A stretch of DNA of 62,000 bases from Gnetum montanum (GCA_015680685.1 MNCI01004927.1:689491-751490); one strand, 5' to 3'. Positions 47,446 to 59,544 are shown, numbered from the stretch's first letter. Program-made: numbers and translations. The notes: a model not told the origin generated them from the letters alone.

Positions 47446-48636
47446 AGACACTTTATTAAAAAGGTTATTGAAGATATAATCAGACCTAAGCAAATTAGTT
47501 TTGTTAAAGGTAAACATATCTTAAATAATATTATTGCATCTTGGGAGGGAATGCAATGGGCTTCTCATACTAACCAAGACATTTCTTTTATTAAGTTAGA
47601 TTATGCAAAAGTTTATGAGATTATTAAATGCAATTTCATTATTTCTTCTCTCTATAAACTAGAATTTGGTGATTATTTTATTCGACTCGTTTATGCCCTA
47701 CTCACTAATGTTAATGCTCAAGTTGTTACTAATTTGGATTAAGATCCTTATTTTCTCTTCAACAATTAGTTTGTCAACGTTGTCCTCTAGTTTCCTATCC
47801 TTTCATTATTGTTGCAAATTTTCTTTCACACAATTTGCATTATGATCTACAAAGAAATTTCATTAATGGAATTTCAATTGATGATCAAGGTACAAAATTG
47901 CTTGGCATAGACTTTGCAGATGATTCTTTTTTTATGATCAATAATTCTCTACAAAATATCAATACTTTTTTAGTTAGAGGTGAGGATTACTACATGTTAT
48001 CTGGCTCTTAAATTAATTAGCAAAAATCTCAAGCCTTGAAAAATCTTGAAAAAAGACTCTATCTTCAAAATTTTAAGAATACCTTTTTCTTTTGAGCCTA
48101 ATCTTACTATTTTGTGAAATTATGTGGTTGATAAAATTGAAAAGAAGCTTTATAAGTGGAAAGAAAAAAGCTCACCCTTGCTAGCAAAGTTTTATTTATT
48201 AAGAAAATGTTTTAATTCACTCATGTTTATTACTCTAGTTGTTGTGCTTCTTCTGAAATTTCTTATGAGAGAATTGATTATATTATTCGTCAGTGTTTTT
48301 TTTGTCTACTAAACAATATAGAAAAGCTTTTTTTAGAGTTGCTAGAGATATTTGCACTAGCAGCAAGAAAGATGGAGGACTTGGCCTTGTTAATTGTTAT
48401 AACTAGGTTATTTCTCTTGTAGCAAAATGGATTACAAAGTACATTAATGGAGATGATGTTTGAATGCTTCTTTTAAGAAACATACTTATGCAAGAAAAAC
48501 CTAAGAATGATAACAATTGGTCTTCTAATAACTTTCTTAATTGTCTTATTTTTCACTAGGCCATTTTTATTCTTGGTTCTCCTATTCCTAACAAATTTGG
48601 AAGACATGGTGCAAGCTTAGTAAATATTGGAATTAT
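47446..48636 (+). mobile_element. L1-type LINE fragment (reverse transcriptase part)
   Basis: Plus-strand remnant of a plant L1 non-LTR element. Recognisable: IRPKQISFVKGKHI, LNNIIASWEGMQWA, the palm motif LDYAKVYE (usually LDFxKAYD), a CPLVSYPFIIVANFLSH block, catalytic FADDS near 47917, and the C-terminal region (ASKVLFI, YYSSCCASSEIS, KKDGGLGLVNCYN). Many stops and shifts. No 5' ORF, 3' UTR, poly-A or target duplication is visible, so both ends are missing. It lies between a truncated Ath3 5' LTR and a truncated Ath2 3' LTR. Confidence 0.85.
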
Positions 48637-49113
48637 AATCATAAAATAAAAGAAATGCGTAAGAAAACAAATCTCAAGTGCTACAAGGATGAATCAAAGA
48701 GCTTTTCTTTATTGTCGTACACAAGGTGTGCTCAGGTACACAATGCTTGAATAAAGATCCGTCCACACTTAGACCTCCTACTGCAGGCACTTGGAAAATA
48801 CTCTAACTTTCAAATAGACTACAAGAGTTTTGCTACTTGACTGCTAAAATACTTCTTTTCAATTGTGCACCTAAGCATTGTATTTATAGGCTTGGGAGAA
48901 ACTACTCTAATAATTAGAGTAACTGCTCTAATAATTAGAATAAACCGCTAGAGTAACCACTCTAATAATTAGAATAAGCCACTAGAGTAACTACTCTAAT
49001 AATTAGAATAAACTACTAGAGTAACTTCTCTAATAATTAGAATAACTGCTAGAGTAACCACTCTCATCATACCCCCATGACTAAATAAACCACTAGAGTA
49101 ACCACTCTCATTA
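48637..49113 (-). repeat. Ath2 3' LTR (3' part missing)
   Basis: Starts (minus strand) at 49113 with TAATGAG. U3 is made of repeated ~33-bp units AGAGTAACCACTCTAATAATTAGAATAAACC (48900-49080; unit shown in part: AGAGTAACCACTCTAATAAT). Minus-strand TATAAATAC near 48889. It breaks off at 48637 where the 5' LTR would go on for about 500 bp. Confidence 0.85.
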
Positions 49114-51008
49114 GACCCCCATGACTGAATGAAAACTCGTCCTTGAGTTCCTTATAAAATATTGGGAAGGTATGGGATTATTGATTAATTGACAACTAAC
49201 GGTGGAATGGGATGACAAACTCAACGTGCCTAGTGAATGGATCAATAAGCATATTATAACATTAGTGTTCATGATCATTGTGGTGAACACTCGTACATAA
49301 ATGGCATCCAAGCCTTTATTTGGGAACTTGAAGAGAAAAAGAGAGAGAAAGAAGATGAAGCATGTTGCCACCAATGCTGAGATTGCGCCTTCCATTGTTT
49401 ATCCATAGCCATGCCACCAAACTTGCTCCTTTCATAAATGCTCCAATTTCGGTCCATCTTGAGTGCTTCCTTCAAGCCTAGTCCATTTTTTTATGATCAC
49501 CATTTTCACACACAACACAGTCACAAATGAGCAAGGATAGATAATCCATAATGTAGTTGATACCTTGCCTCGATATGAAGCGCATTGGCTGAGTTGTGGT
49601 TATGGCAGAAACTTGTTTGGAGATTTATCATTGGTGACTACCTAAGGTGTAGGGGTTAGGAGAATAGTAAAATGGAAAAAATTGAAAAAATTTTGCCAGG
49701 GCCCCCATGACTAAGAGTAAACCTCCGGTAGCTATAAGATAAAAAAACATGAGGAACAAGAAAGATGAAAAATATCAACGGTAATGCCAATAAAATGGAT
49801 GTCATGGATGGGGATGAAACAAGAAATGATTGATTGTAGGAAATGTTTACGGAAAAGAAGTTAATAATTGCACCAAAAAGAAATGCCAGTGGATCCTCCC
49901 CAAAGTAGGCTCATGTCCTTTATGCCTTGACAAACCCACAAACCAAAGAGTCTGTAGGCTCTAGGAATGTCATTTGGAAGCAAGAGTTAAAAACTTACCT
50001 ACAAGAATTCACTAAAGAAAAATAATGCATCAACCCAGAACAGACTAATAATAAAATTGGCAATGAGGTGGAAACTGGGAAGAAATATTGAGAGGAGAGA
50101 ATGGAATGGAATCCCAAGAACAAGGTTGTGTAAAGCCCCTTGTGTATTTCATGGTTAACATAACTAAGTAGAACTCATCCCAAATCTAGACTCAAACCAA
50201 CCACATTCAATGACCTCACATCAATACACTTGGCCAATCCATCCTCTTGAGGCAACAAGAATGCTTCCACAAAGAGTGACCACCATCCCAAGGAGAGTGA
50301 GATGGAGAAGCAGGAAGCAAGAAAGGGCCTTAGTTAGAGGGAACCTTCAAACATGGGTAACATGTCTTTTCAATGCCATCACTAGCACTTGTAGCCCATA
50401 TTGCTTTATTATGTCTAAGGGGTGTGCTTTGAATTCTCACCTTTTTCTCTTTTTTTATGTTTATGCATGAGAACCACACCATGCAAAGACTTATTTTTAT
50501 TCACTTAGCTTCCTGATATTTAAACAATGTCAAAATGATGAAAAACCTAAGAAAAAGCATCCAAGCACCCAAGAGAATGGCCAACACAAATGCATCGAAT
50601 CCTTTTGAAGTCACACACTTTTCATCCTTTAAGTCTTTCCTTGGTTTGAAAACTACCCAACCACCAATTCATTAACAAGTTTACTTAGAAAAAGGGGACT
50701 GTACAGTTCCAAGCCAAAGGAGACCATAGAGTTGTATGGATGAGTGGATGGCTTGGACTCATTTCCTGTTTTACCAAAAGAACCATACCTTAATTTCAAC
50801 ATCATAATTCAAAGGTAAAAATCAAACATTAGAAGTCAATATGATATAATTCAATCCACCATCATGAGCACTTATTAGATGATGAATAAAAGTAAATCAA
50901 GCAAACAAAGAAACAATAAAAACATGAACGATGGTGTAAAACAAAAATAAGAAAAGTTGAAAGAATGCGTAAAAAAAAATTTCAAAAAGAACTGAGGGCC
51001 TAGAATGA
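49114..51008 (-). other. Ath2 3' non-coding region
   Basis: Between INT and LTR. Purine-rich CATGGGGGTC on the minus strand at 49114-49123 abuts the LTR and is the likely polypurine tract. A 94-codon frame at 49111-49395 (TTT-rich, hydrophobic) overlaps it but has no counterpart in Ath3 or Ath4. No env-like gene can be read. Confidence 0.7.
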
Positions 51009-52166
51009 TTAGCACAGGTGGCCATCTTCCCCACGACTAAGTTGGAAGGAGGAGATTCGAAATAGTGAGCAAGGTTTTCCACTAACAGAGGTACCATGTG
51101 TACTGGTTGTCCTAAGCTCATGAAAAGGTTTGGTTTGTTGCACGTTGACCAAAATTTTCTTATCTAGGCTCTCAGGTTTGTATATTGTCATGGCCCCTAA
51201 AGGAAAAGTTGCGTAAATAATATAAGGCCCTTCCCACAGTGTTTGAAATTTAGTACATTGTGGCACATGTGTGGGATTCCAATAGAGAACCTTATCTCTT
51301 GGTTGATATTTAACTTTCCTAATCCTTAGGTCATGATGTTTCTTATTGAATGCCTTGTGCAATTCATTAGATGATAAGGCAGCTAGTCGATTTTCATCTA
51401 GCAAGTTAAGGGTTACTAACCGTTGCTTCTGTGCTAGATCAAGGTCAAGGTTGAGGTCACATGCCATGGATAGTGTACAGAGCTCAGTTTCAATGGGAAG
51501 CGTTGGTAATTTACTGTACAATAACTCATAGGGAGAGTAGCCTATAGGGAGTTTCCATGTGGAGTGGTATGCCCAAAAAGCATCATTCAGTTTAGTGCTC
51601 CAGTCTCACCTAAACTTGCTAATGGTTCTTGTCAATATCTTCGTAATCTCCCTATTGGTGACTTCTTCTTGACCGTTCGCTTAGGGGTGGTATGGTGTTA
51701 TCAATTTGTGTTTAACCCCTAAGCATTGCATTAATTTCTGGAAAGTTACACTTGTGAAGTGTGTACCATTATCTGAAATAAGTGCATGCGGCACACCAAA
51801 CCTGTTTATGATTTTTTGTTGAACAAATCATGTAGCTGTAGATGATGTACAATCCTTAACAACATCTGCTTCTTCCCATTTTGTTAAGTAATCAATAGCA
51901 ACAATAATATAAGCTTTTCCATTGAACATTGGTGTAATTGGCCCCATAAAATCAATTCCCAAAATGTCAGAGGGTTCTAATGGTTGAATCCATTGTTGCG
52001 GACCCTCCATTCTAGCAGTTATTCCCCCATCACGTTGACAGTGCTCACAAGATTGGACAAAACGATGGGTGTCCCAAAATAATGTAGGCCAATAATATCT
52101 TGCAAGCAGGATCTTGATGGTCGTTCGTCTCCCAGCATAATGACCCCCACAAGGACCCTCATGAGC
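51009..52166 (-). pseudogene. Ath2 integrase (stops only, triad intact)
   Basis: Minus strand. CEHCQRDGG finger half (about 52030), GIDFMGPI (first Asp, about 51935), SDNGTHF (second Asp, about 51770) and NGQEEVTNRE (Glu, about 51670) are all present. C-terminal domain 51009-51521 is open for 170 codons (LAALSSNELHKAFNKKHHDLRIRK, WEGPYIIYATFP). Breaks: TGA after SSTAT, TAA in HP*ANG, and others. The N-terminal finger His half falls in the N gap. Confidence 0.88.
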
Positions 52167-52230
52167 NNNNNNNNNNNNNNNNNNNNNNNNNNNNNNNNNN
52201 NNNNNNNNNNNNNNNNNNNNNNNNNNNNNN
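52167..52230. other. Assembly gap (64 N)
   Basis: Run of N within Ath2 between RNase H and integrase. Confidence 1.
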
Positions 52231-53690
52231 TTGTTTCTTCTTAAGGTTTAATTCTTGTGGTGTTTGTTGGGTGAGGAGATAGGTAAGAATACTATTGTAC
52301 CAATTTGTCTCCGTGGGTAATTGATTATTCACTACACCAACAAAGAGGAATTCATCAAGGAAATGATCAGAATTTGGATACTCATCCTCTTTGTTGTCCC
52401 ATCACAATTGAGATAAATGATCAACAACTACGTTCTCGGTGCCTTTACAATCAATCATCGTAAGATCAAACTTTTGTAAGATTACAAGTCATTGTATGAT
52501 ACGAGGGCTCACCATTGTCTTATTCATGAGTAACCAGATTGCACTATGATCTGTATGTACATATACTTTATAACCTAATACATAGTGTCTAAACTTTTCT
52601 AGTGCAAACACTATAACCATTAATTCTTTCTCTATGGTAGTGTAGTTAAGTTGTGCACCAACGATACTTCTACTTGCACAGTGGATGTAATAAGGATGCT
52701 TTTGGTCATCTAACTGTGTAAGTACGACTCCAAAAACATAGTTGGATGCATCAATCATGATATGGAATGGTTTGGACCAGTCAAGATCTTATAGAATGGG
52801 TGTCTCTACTAGCTTCTATTTCAGAGTTTGGAAAGTTAATTTGCATTCCTTGGTCCACTCGAAAGGTAAGTCCTTTTTCGTTAATTCCATCAATGGTTTG
52901 GCAACCTTTGAAAATTTCTTAATAAATCTCCTATAGTAGCCAGTATGTCCAAGGAATGATTGAATATCTTTGACAATTTTCGATTGACGAGTAATTCCTT
53001 GGATAATTTTGATTTTCTCAGGGTCTACCTCTATGCCTATGTGTGATATTTTGTGCCCTAGTACTACACCTTCTTGGACCATCAAATCGCTTTTCTGCCA
53101 GTTGAGCCTCAAATTGGTTTCTACACATCTTTTTAACACTTGCTCCAACCGGTCCAAGGCTTGATCAAAGTTTGCTCCATAAGTGAAGAAGTCGTCCATA
53201 AAGACCTCCACACCATTCCCTATCTGCTGTTGGAATATGCTTAGAACTAGTCATTGAAATGTTGTAGGGGCATTGCACAAGCCAAACGACATTTGTTTGT
53301 ATGCAAACATTCCCCAAGGATTGTTGAACATAGTTTTGGCTTGGTCTTTTGAGGCTATTTGTATTTGGTTATATCTGCTATATCCATCTAGAAAACTGTA
53401 ATAACAATGGCTTGCAGTGGTGTCTAAGACTTGGTCGACAAATGGCAATGGAAAGTGATCTTTGAATGTTGCCATATTTAGTAGCCTAAAATCTATGCAC
53501 ACCCTCCATTTGCCTACCTTTTTAGGCATAATAACTAAGGGGCTAACCCATTCGCTATTAGCAATGGGGTATATGAACCTAGCCTTAAGAAGTTGTTCGA
53601 TTTCTTCCTCAACTACTTGCTTTAGCTTAGGGTTCAATCGCCTCTACAACTGTCTTCGAGGCTTCATGAAGGGGTCAATGTAAATTCTAT
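52231..53690 (-). pseudogene. Ath2 reverse transcriptase and RNase H
   Basis: Minus strand. RT fingers and palm open at 53251-53637 (EEEIEQLLKARFIYPI, SEWVSPLVIMPKK, CIDFRLLNMATFKDHFPLP, FLDGYSRYNQIQI, FGLCNAPTTFQ). The catalytic block VFMDDF starts the next open piece (52816-53211), which runs on through YYRRFIKKFSKVAKPL. RNase H: DASNYVFGVVLTQ, SRSIVGAQLNYTTIEKEL and VHTDHSAIWLL at 52489-52758. Only a few stops separate these pieces. Confidence 0.9.
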
Positions 53691-54620
53691 GTTGGCATAT
53701 CCTAGGATCTATTCCAGTTAATTCGAGATATGACCAAGCGAAGGCTTCTAACCATTTATTTATTACCTTCAGCAGTTCTTCTTTCTGTTGAGGAGCAAGC
53801 TTAGTGTTGATAATTACTGATTTTTCGTTTTTAAAGAATGTGTATTCCATACTGGTGGGCAATGGTTTCAGCTCAAGGGGCTCTTGCTTAAATTTCTCAG
53901 CGATTTCCAGCTTCCCCCAATTGATATTTTCAAGGTTAAGACTTGGAAGTTCATGGTGGACTTGCTCTAATGCGTCTATGCTATCAGTGTAAGCACAAGT
54001 CAAACCCTTAGTTGGTCCCATGCATATAATTGAACTACTTTCTTGATCAGCTGTCAGCCATTGGGTGCCTTCCTATTATGTGGCTGCTACATATAGGCAT
54101 CTTTGTATGTTGATCACCTGTGCACACTAATTGCATGCAGGCAATGCTAAACTTTGTACAAACCATGACCTCTACATGCAATTACACCCTATGTCATTGT
54201 ATGCAATGCACGGAACTTTCTTCTTCTCAATCTTTCTGAATGTATTTTCCTTTGATATTTCTAGGGAAAGATCACGGATTCTTAAGCTTGTGTCGATGGT
54301 GCTTAGCCATGCTCTTCCCATTATGATTGGGAAGTCCCCCTTACCGTTGTTTACCTAAATCACTAGGAAGTTAGCTAGGTACGACCATCCACAAATAGTG
54401 GTAACAATGTCTTCTACCAATTCCAATGGGATAGTGATGGACTGGTTAGCCAACTCTAGATAGATGTTACTCTTTTTCAATGGAGGTAGGTTCCAGGCAT
54501 TGTACATTTCTTGAGAAATCAAGTTGACACTAGAACTTGAATTCAAAAGAGCCTTGCACAGTGCATTTCTAGTGATTTGTAAGTATATCAAAGGACTCCC
54601 AAGATTAGAGAATTTCTTAG
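53691..54620 (-). pseudogene. Ath2 protease and linker
   Basis: Minus strand. The protease loop reads ALLNSSSSVNLIS at about 54560: catalytic Asp changed to Asn and Gly to Ser, so inactive. It is followed by ELANQSITIPLELVEDI and CGWSYLANFLVI, then stops near 54355 and 54075. The linker 53644-54021 is open (125 codons) and includes TKLAPQQKEELLKVINKWLEAFAWSY, the conserved pre-RT element (first 20 residues: TKLAPQQKEELLKVINKWLE). Confidence 0.8.
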
Positions 54621-57198
54621 GAAGCTGGCCAACTTTGATCTAATCGGTGACGACATGTGTTAGCATGACCGTATGTGTTGAGTGCGGTGATTGGGTTGAA
54701 GGGGCCTTTGAAGTTTTGATTGATACTAAGATGTCTAAGGAATTAGCCACTTGTGATTGCAAGGGCTTGGTTGGACTATTGGTTTTAAAGAAAGGTCTTT
54801 TCTTCATGTGGTTGTTGGAACCAATAGTAGGTTGAGAGTTAACAACCCTCATGGTGTTCTGTTGCTGCGGTTGGGTAGGGATTTCACCTTGCATCATAGG
54901 AGCAGGTGGTAGTGGAGCTATTGGTGGAAGAGATGTGGTTGGATGAGAAGGATGATATGCTTGCAAAATATTGTCTCTAGAAGAGAGAGTCCCATAATAC
55001 TTGCGGGCTTGGTAGTGAGGTTGAGGAGTGACATGACCAGTAGAGTCTCGTGGGGAGATTGGTTGTTGCACGTAATATCCATATGGGTCAGGTTGCTAGT
55101 AAGGTTATTATTGCCTTGGTGGTGGCATTCCCCATGATTGTGGGTGCTACCACTGTTGATATTGCTTAATCTGTTGTGGTGGAGTTCCACTGGGATAATA
55201 TGTTAAGGGTTGGTGGAACTGCCTTGGGTTACCTTGAGGATAAGGTAACCTTTGGGGTGTTTGCCTTTTGTTTAATTGTGGGTTGAGTGCATACACCCCA
55301 GACTCCTACAGATGTGAGATTATAGGGCAACATCCCTTAGGATGGTCATATTGATATATCGCACATCCACTATCATTGTCTATTTTTGAATCCACAACCC
55401 CTTCAATGATGGCAACTTTGCCCTTACCCTTGCTACATGCATTTTCAGCCTCTTTATTTTTTCTTTTATCACTACCTTACTCTCTAGACTCCTCTACTAT
55501 TTTAAGAATAGTTTGAAATCTATTGTCTAGGGAATCCCACATTTGTTCTACCTTTGCTGAAACTTCTGATGTCATCTTTTGGATAGGAAAAGTTTTCCTA
55601 TTCACCATCTCTTCGAGTGATGACTCTTCTTCATCCTCACAAAATCTTAATCCCCTCTTCCGGAGGGAAGGATCTCAGTTATACTCTTCTACACTTTCTC
55701 TCTTTCATAGCTCACCTTCTTCCTTAGCAACTTGCTCCAACAGTCTTTGGATTTGATGGGACCTAAGCTCGGATAGTCTTCCTTAGGCATAAGTCCCAAG
55801 GGTTCTTCTCTTTTCGTGCCTAAGCCCATCCATGAGATGGCATAGTTCATCCCTTTGCGAATAACCATGGCCAAGACAATGATGTAACAGTGCATAGTAT
55901 CGTCTCATGGCAGCATCCAAGGGTTCATCTCCTCCTTGTTTCCAACCTTGGATTTGCTTTCGCAGGTTGGACACTCAGGAGTACGTTTGGTACTTATCGT
56001 TGAATAATTCTAACATAGTACTCCACCTACAAATAGATTCCAATTCTAAAGACCGGTACCAACTTTCTGCTTCTTTAACTAATGTCTATGAGAACAACTT
56101 AAGCTTTTTCCATTCGTTCTCTATGTTTTGTAAGGCACATGCATCATGGAATGCTTGTAAATGATTCTAAGGATCAGCATTGTATCCCCCTTCAAATCGT
56201 GGGATGTTGTTCATATCTAATCTCTTGATCCTACTATCTTTTTGATGCCTTGTCAGAATTCTAATAGCCTTAGTTATGTCCAACATACTTTGAGTAGTGA
56301 GGAGGGGTTCATCATGATCGTCTCGTCTATGGCGTCTATGATGCCTACGTTGTTCCCTACTCTCCCTTCTTCTATGTCGTGACTCTTTAGAGTGCCCTCG
56401 CCCCCTTTCCTGGTTGTTTTGTCTATGACTTCCACTTTTCCTACCTTTATCCCCATGATCTTTTTCCTTATGACCATGTTTGGATATTGAAGGAGAGGGT
56501 GAAGGAGATGATGAAGGTGAAGAAGAAGGAGAACCGTCACCATGACGGTGTCTACTACCTTCTCTTCTACAGTCTCGGCCCCTATTGCGATTACGATCAG
56601 AATGTCCACCTTTATCATGAGTTCGTGTCCCTTTTTTGGACCCTTTGTGCTTGTGGGTATTAGAACCTAGTTTATGAATAGTGGAATAAAGGTCCTGATA
56701 CACAACCCCTTGGCCAAAGTCAAGGGGAGGAACATTGTTGTGTGGCCGACTGCCTAAGGCAAGTTCACCACCCTCATTTTCACTTAAGACATGTGGGACT
56801 TCCTGGGACCACTTACCCTTCAAAGACTTATGATGTCTCTCCTATTGCAAGTCCCTTTGACATTGTGCCTCTGTGGGATGGTATTCTCTCGATTCATGGT
56901 CTTGCACAATGTATTTTGCGTGTAAGTGTGGCATGCCAATTCGTGTGAGAGCACGAAGAAGCATGCTTAGGACTAAAAGATCAGGAGGTAACATTATGTT
57001 ACCTTCTAAGTCTCACCAACATAGTTATTCATCTTGATGAAGGATAAAGGTGAAGTCTGGTATATACTCATCAGGATGAATATATACCACTCGAACTTGT
57101 TGAGGAACTGGCGGATCAACGTCATGTGTATTACACTGCTGATTGTTTCCTGTTTCAGACCTAGGTGGTGAGGTGTTTTCATACAAAGAAGGAGACAT
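54621..57198 (-). pseudogene. Ath2 Gag (broken)
   Basis: Minus-strand ATG 57198 (MSPSLYENTSPPRSETG). Stop after FILHQDE at 57025. Open piece 56167-56823 covers the basic Ser/Arg/His-rich region (REGSRHRHGDGSPSSSPSSS) and the start of the Gag core (RIKRLDMNNIPRFEGGYN). Core continues with shifts to about 55690. Knuckle region near 55340; Pro/Gln-rich tail 54640-55071. Collinear with the intact Ath1 frame throughout. Confidence 0.85.
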
Positions 57199-57307
57199 GC
57201 TTGTCTGTTCAGTGTGCAATGTATTCTTGTTTCTTATTTTCTTTATCAACCCTAACGGTTCCAATGATGTGAATGATTTCCTATGTTCTAGTTAGTGCAC
57301 AAACAAC

Positions 57308-57327
57308 GAAGTCCCTAGCAACGGCAC
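57308..57327 (-). other. Ath2 primer binding site
   Basis: Minus strand TAGTGCCGTTGCTAGGGACT; four differences from the intact site, all G-to-A or C-to-T. Confidence 0.85.
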
Positions 57328-57328
57328 T

Positions 57329-58300
57329 AATGATGAGCAGCGAGGTACCCCTATGCTCAACCATATGAATACAAGTGTTTCACGCATGATCTGGTTGAAT
57401 TCGAAGGACTAAGTGCTTATGTGCCCTTTGTGGAACAAGGACGGGTTGGTTGATTGTTGTCTTCCCAAGCTTACCTGTATGTCACGATTGTATGGTTAAG
57501 TAAGCTTGAGGCATATGATTTTTATAGCTTTTATATTTTTATGTCTTGTGCTAGTAGGGAAGGAGAGAGGTAACTAAGTGACTAATTTAGCTTAACTACT
57601 CATTAACTAAGTCCTAACTAATCCTAACACCAGCATCTATTCCCACTTACTGTACACATCCTGAACCAGTGCAACACTACTGGGATTACCAAACGCTAAT
57701 CGTTACTGTGTTACCAAGCATTACACGCATGCTCGAAGTGGTCGTGCTTGTGTAATTTAATGATTTGCTTAATTGATCAAAATGAATTACTCTACTAATA
57801 ACATAAATGTAAAGTGCATAAAATAAAATAAAATAAAATAAATGCATAAGAAAATAAATCTCAAGTGCTGCAAGGATGAATCAAAGAGCTCATCTTTATT
57901 GCCATACACAAGGTGTGCTCAGGTACACAATGCTCGAATAAAAATCTGTCCACACTTAGACCTCCTATTGCAGACACTTGGAAAATACTCTAACTTTGAA
58001 ACATACTACAAGAGTTTCGCTACTTGACTGCTAAAAGACTTCTTTCGAATTGTGTGTCTGGGCACTGTATTTATAGGCTTGGGAGCAACTACTCTAATAA
58101 TTAGAGTAACCAATCTAATAATTAGAATAAACCGCTAGAGTAATTGCTCTAATATTTAAAATAAACCGCTAAAGTAACCACTCTAATAATTAGAATAAAC
58201 CACTAGAGTAATTGCTCTAATAATTAGAATAACTGCTAGAGTAACCGCTCTCATCCTACCCCCATGACTGAATAAACTGCTAGAGTAACCGCTCTCATCA
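57329..58300 (-). repeat. Ath2 5' LTR
   Basis: 972 bp with inverted ends TGATGAG...CTCATCA. U3 has the AGAGTAACC/CTCTAATAATTAG repeats (58085-58290). TATA-type minus strand TATAAATAC near 58070. R has GCTCGAATAAA and ATCTTTATTGCC blocks (57885-57940). A TAAAA simple repeat is at 57820-57845. Confidence 0.9.
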
Positions 58301-58341
58301 CACTTGGAGCAAATGTGGTATCACTACAAGTTCTTGTCTAC
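58301..58341. other. 41-bp spacer between head-to-head Ath2 and Ath1
   Basis: Neither LTR extends into this stretch. It is the only part of the right half of the window not assigned to an element. Confidence 0.7.
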
Positions 58342-58444
58342 TGATGAGACGCGATTTACACTAGGCCGCGATATCACGTACGCGATATCGCGGCTGCCGC
58401 GATATCGCGTCTTCTCCTACGATATCACGTCCCACCACCATTTC

Positions 58445-58452
58445 TATAAATA
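58445..58452 (+). promoter_or_regulatory. Ath1 LTR TATA box
   Basis: TATAAATA followed by AGAGGCAG, as in the Ath4 3' LTR. Transcription should start about 30 nt downstream, near 58477. Confidence 0.8.
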
Positions 58453-58619
58453 AGAGGCAGCACTCCCCTTATTTCCCCAATCCTGGCTAGTGTAGCGAAG
58501 CTCTGGCAGATTGATCACTCCAGAGTTAGAATTTTTCCCCATGTGCCCGCAGTAGGAGTCCTAGAGTGAACGGCTCTTTATTCGAGCAGCTTGTAACCTG
58601 AACCCAAGTTGTGTACGGC

Positions 58620-58625
58620 AATAAA
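58620..58625 (+). terminator. Ath1 LTR polyadenylation signal
   Basis: AATAAA in CGGCAATAAAGACGAAC. The same block is conserved in the other Athila LTRs here, about 150 nt downstream of the TATA region, which would define R. Confidence 0.6.
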
Positions 58626-59399
58626 GACGAACTTGTTTGGATAAACCTTGCAGCACGTGGTTTCATTTATTGCTTTATTTCCTGCTTTCCTAGTGCGTTC
58701 AAGTACGACTTGATTACGAGCGTCTACGGACGTGTACGGCTAGTCAAGGAATCGGCTGCTTGACGCAATGCATGAGTACGACTCAATTACGAGCATTGGA
58801 TGCTTGGTAACCCAGTAGCGTATTCCAGGATTCTGCGCTTGGTAACTCCCGGGTCTAATGTGTACGGCTAGTTGAGGAATCGGCTGCTCATTGCTAGGCT
58901 AGATCGTGTGATAAGTACGACTTAGTTACGAGCACCCACGGGTGTGTACGGCTGGCTAAGGAATCGGCTGCTTATCACACGTAGGCTAAATAGGTGCCTC
59001 AGTACGACCACTTCGAGCACTTGCGTTACGTGTGGCGATCCCAGTAACGATTAGCGTTTGGTAAGCTGCAGTTGCATAGTTCAGGGTGTGTCCGGTAAGT
59101 GGGAACGGATGCTGACGCTAGTTAATTTAGACTTAGACCTTAGTTAGAGTTAGCTTAGTTTCTCAACCCTTTCTCCTGGTAGCATAGAAGATAAGCCGAA
59201 AATACCAAAAAAATCACATACCTCAGACTTGCTTAACCATACACCGTGACACATACAAGCAAGCCTGGGAAGACAACGAACGATTAACCCCAAGTGTTTC
59301 TTGTGGCGTTAAGGCATTTAGTCTGCGGAGTTCGACCGGATCGCGCGTGCACGCTCGTATTCGTATGGTGGAGTGTAGGGGTACCTCGCCACTCATCAT

Positions 59400-59419
59400 T
59401 GGCGCCGTTGCCGGGGACT
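59400..59419 (+). other. Ath1 primer binding site (tRNA-Asp)
   Basis: TGGCGCCGTTGCCGGGGACT. The first 18 bases are exactly complementary to the 3' end of plant tRNA-Asp (ending CCCCGGCAACGGCGCCA), the known Athila primer. Confidence 0.95.
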
Positions 59420-59544
59420 AAGTGTTTTTTCGCCAATTTAACATAAGGGATATCACTCACATCGTTGTGAGCTTAAAACGAACCTTAGGGTTAATCAGTT
59501 AATCAAGAACATAAATAACGGTGAAAGTTAGCACACCATTAGAA

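Larger units (their letters stand above)
48637..58300 (-). mobile_element. Ath2: near-complete Athila element
   Basis: 5' LTR 57329-58300, primer site 57308-57327, gag from 57198, PR, RT, RH, INT to 51009, 3' non-coding region, 3' LTR 48637-49113 (truncated). The gene order is Ty3/gypsy and the motifs are Athila. The flank at 58301 is CACTT; the other flank is lost at the LINE junction. Stops and shifts in every domain make it inactive. Confidence 0.9.
58342..59398 (+). repeat. Ath1 5' LTR
   Basis: 1057 bp, TGATGAG...CTCATCA. U3 (58348-58440) holds about five GCGATATCGC-type words, two forming the perfect palindrome CGCGATATCGCG. U5 has three diverged copies (58704, 58771, 58916) of a block GTACGACTT..TTACGAGC ... 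GTGTACGGCT ... AAGGAATCGGCTGCT. Confidence 0.93.

Noticed and set aside
49111-49395. 94-codon hydrophobic frame, possible env-like remnant
   Set aside because: Overlaps the polypurine tract and LTR start and has no match in the same region of Ath3 or Ath4.
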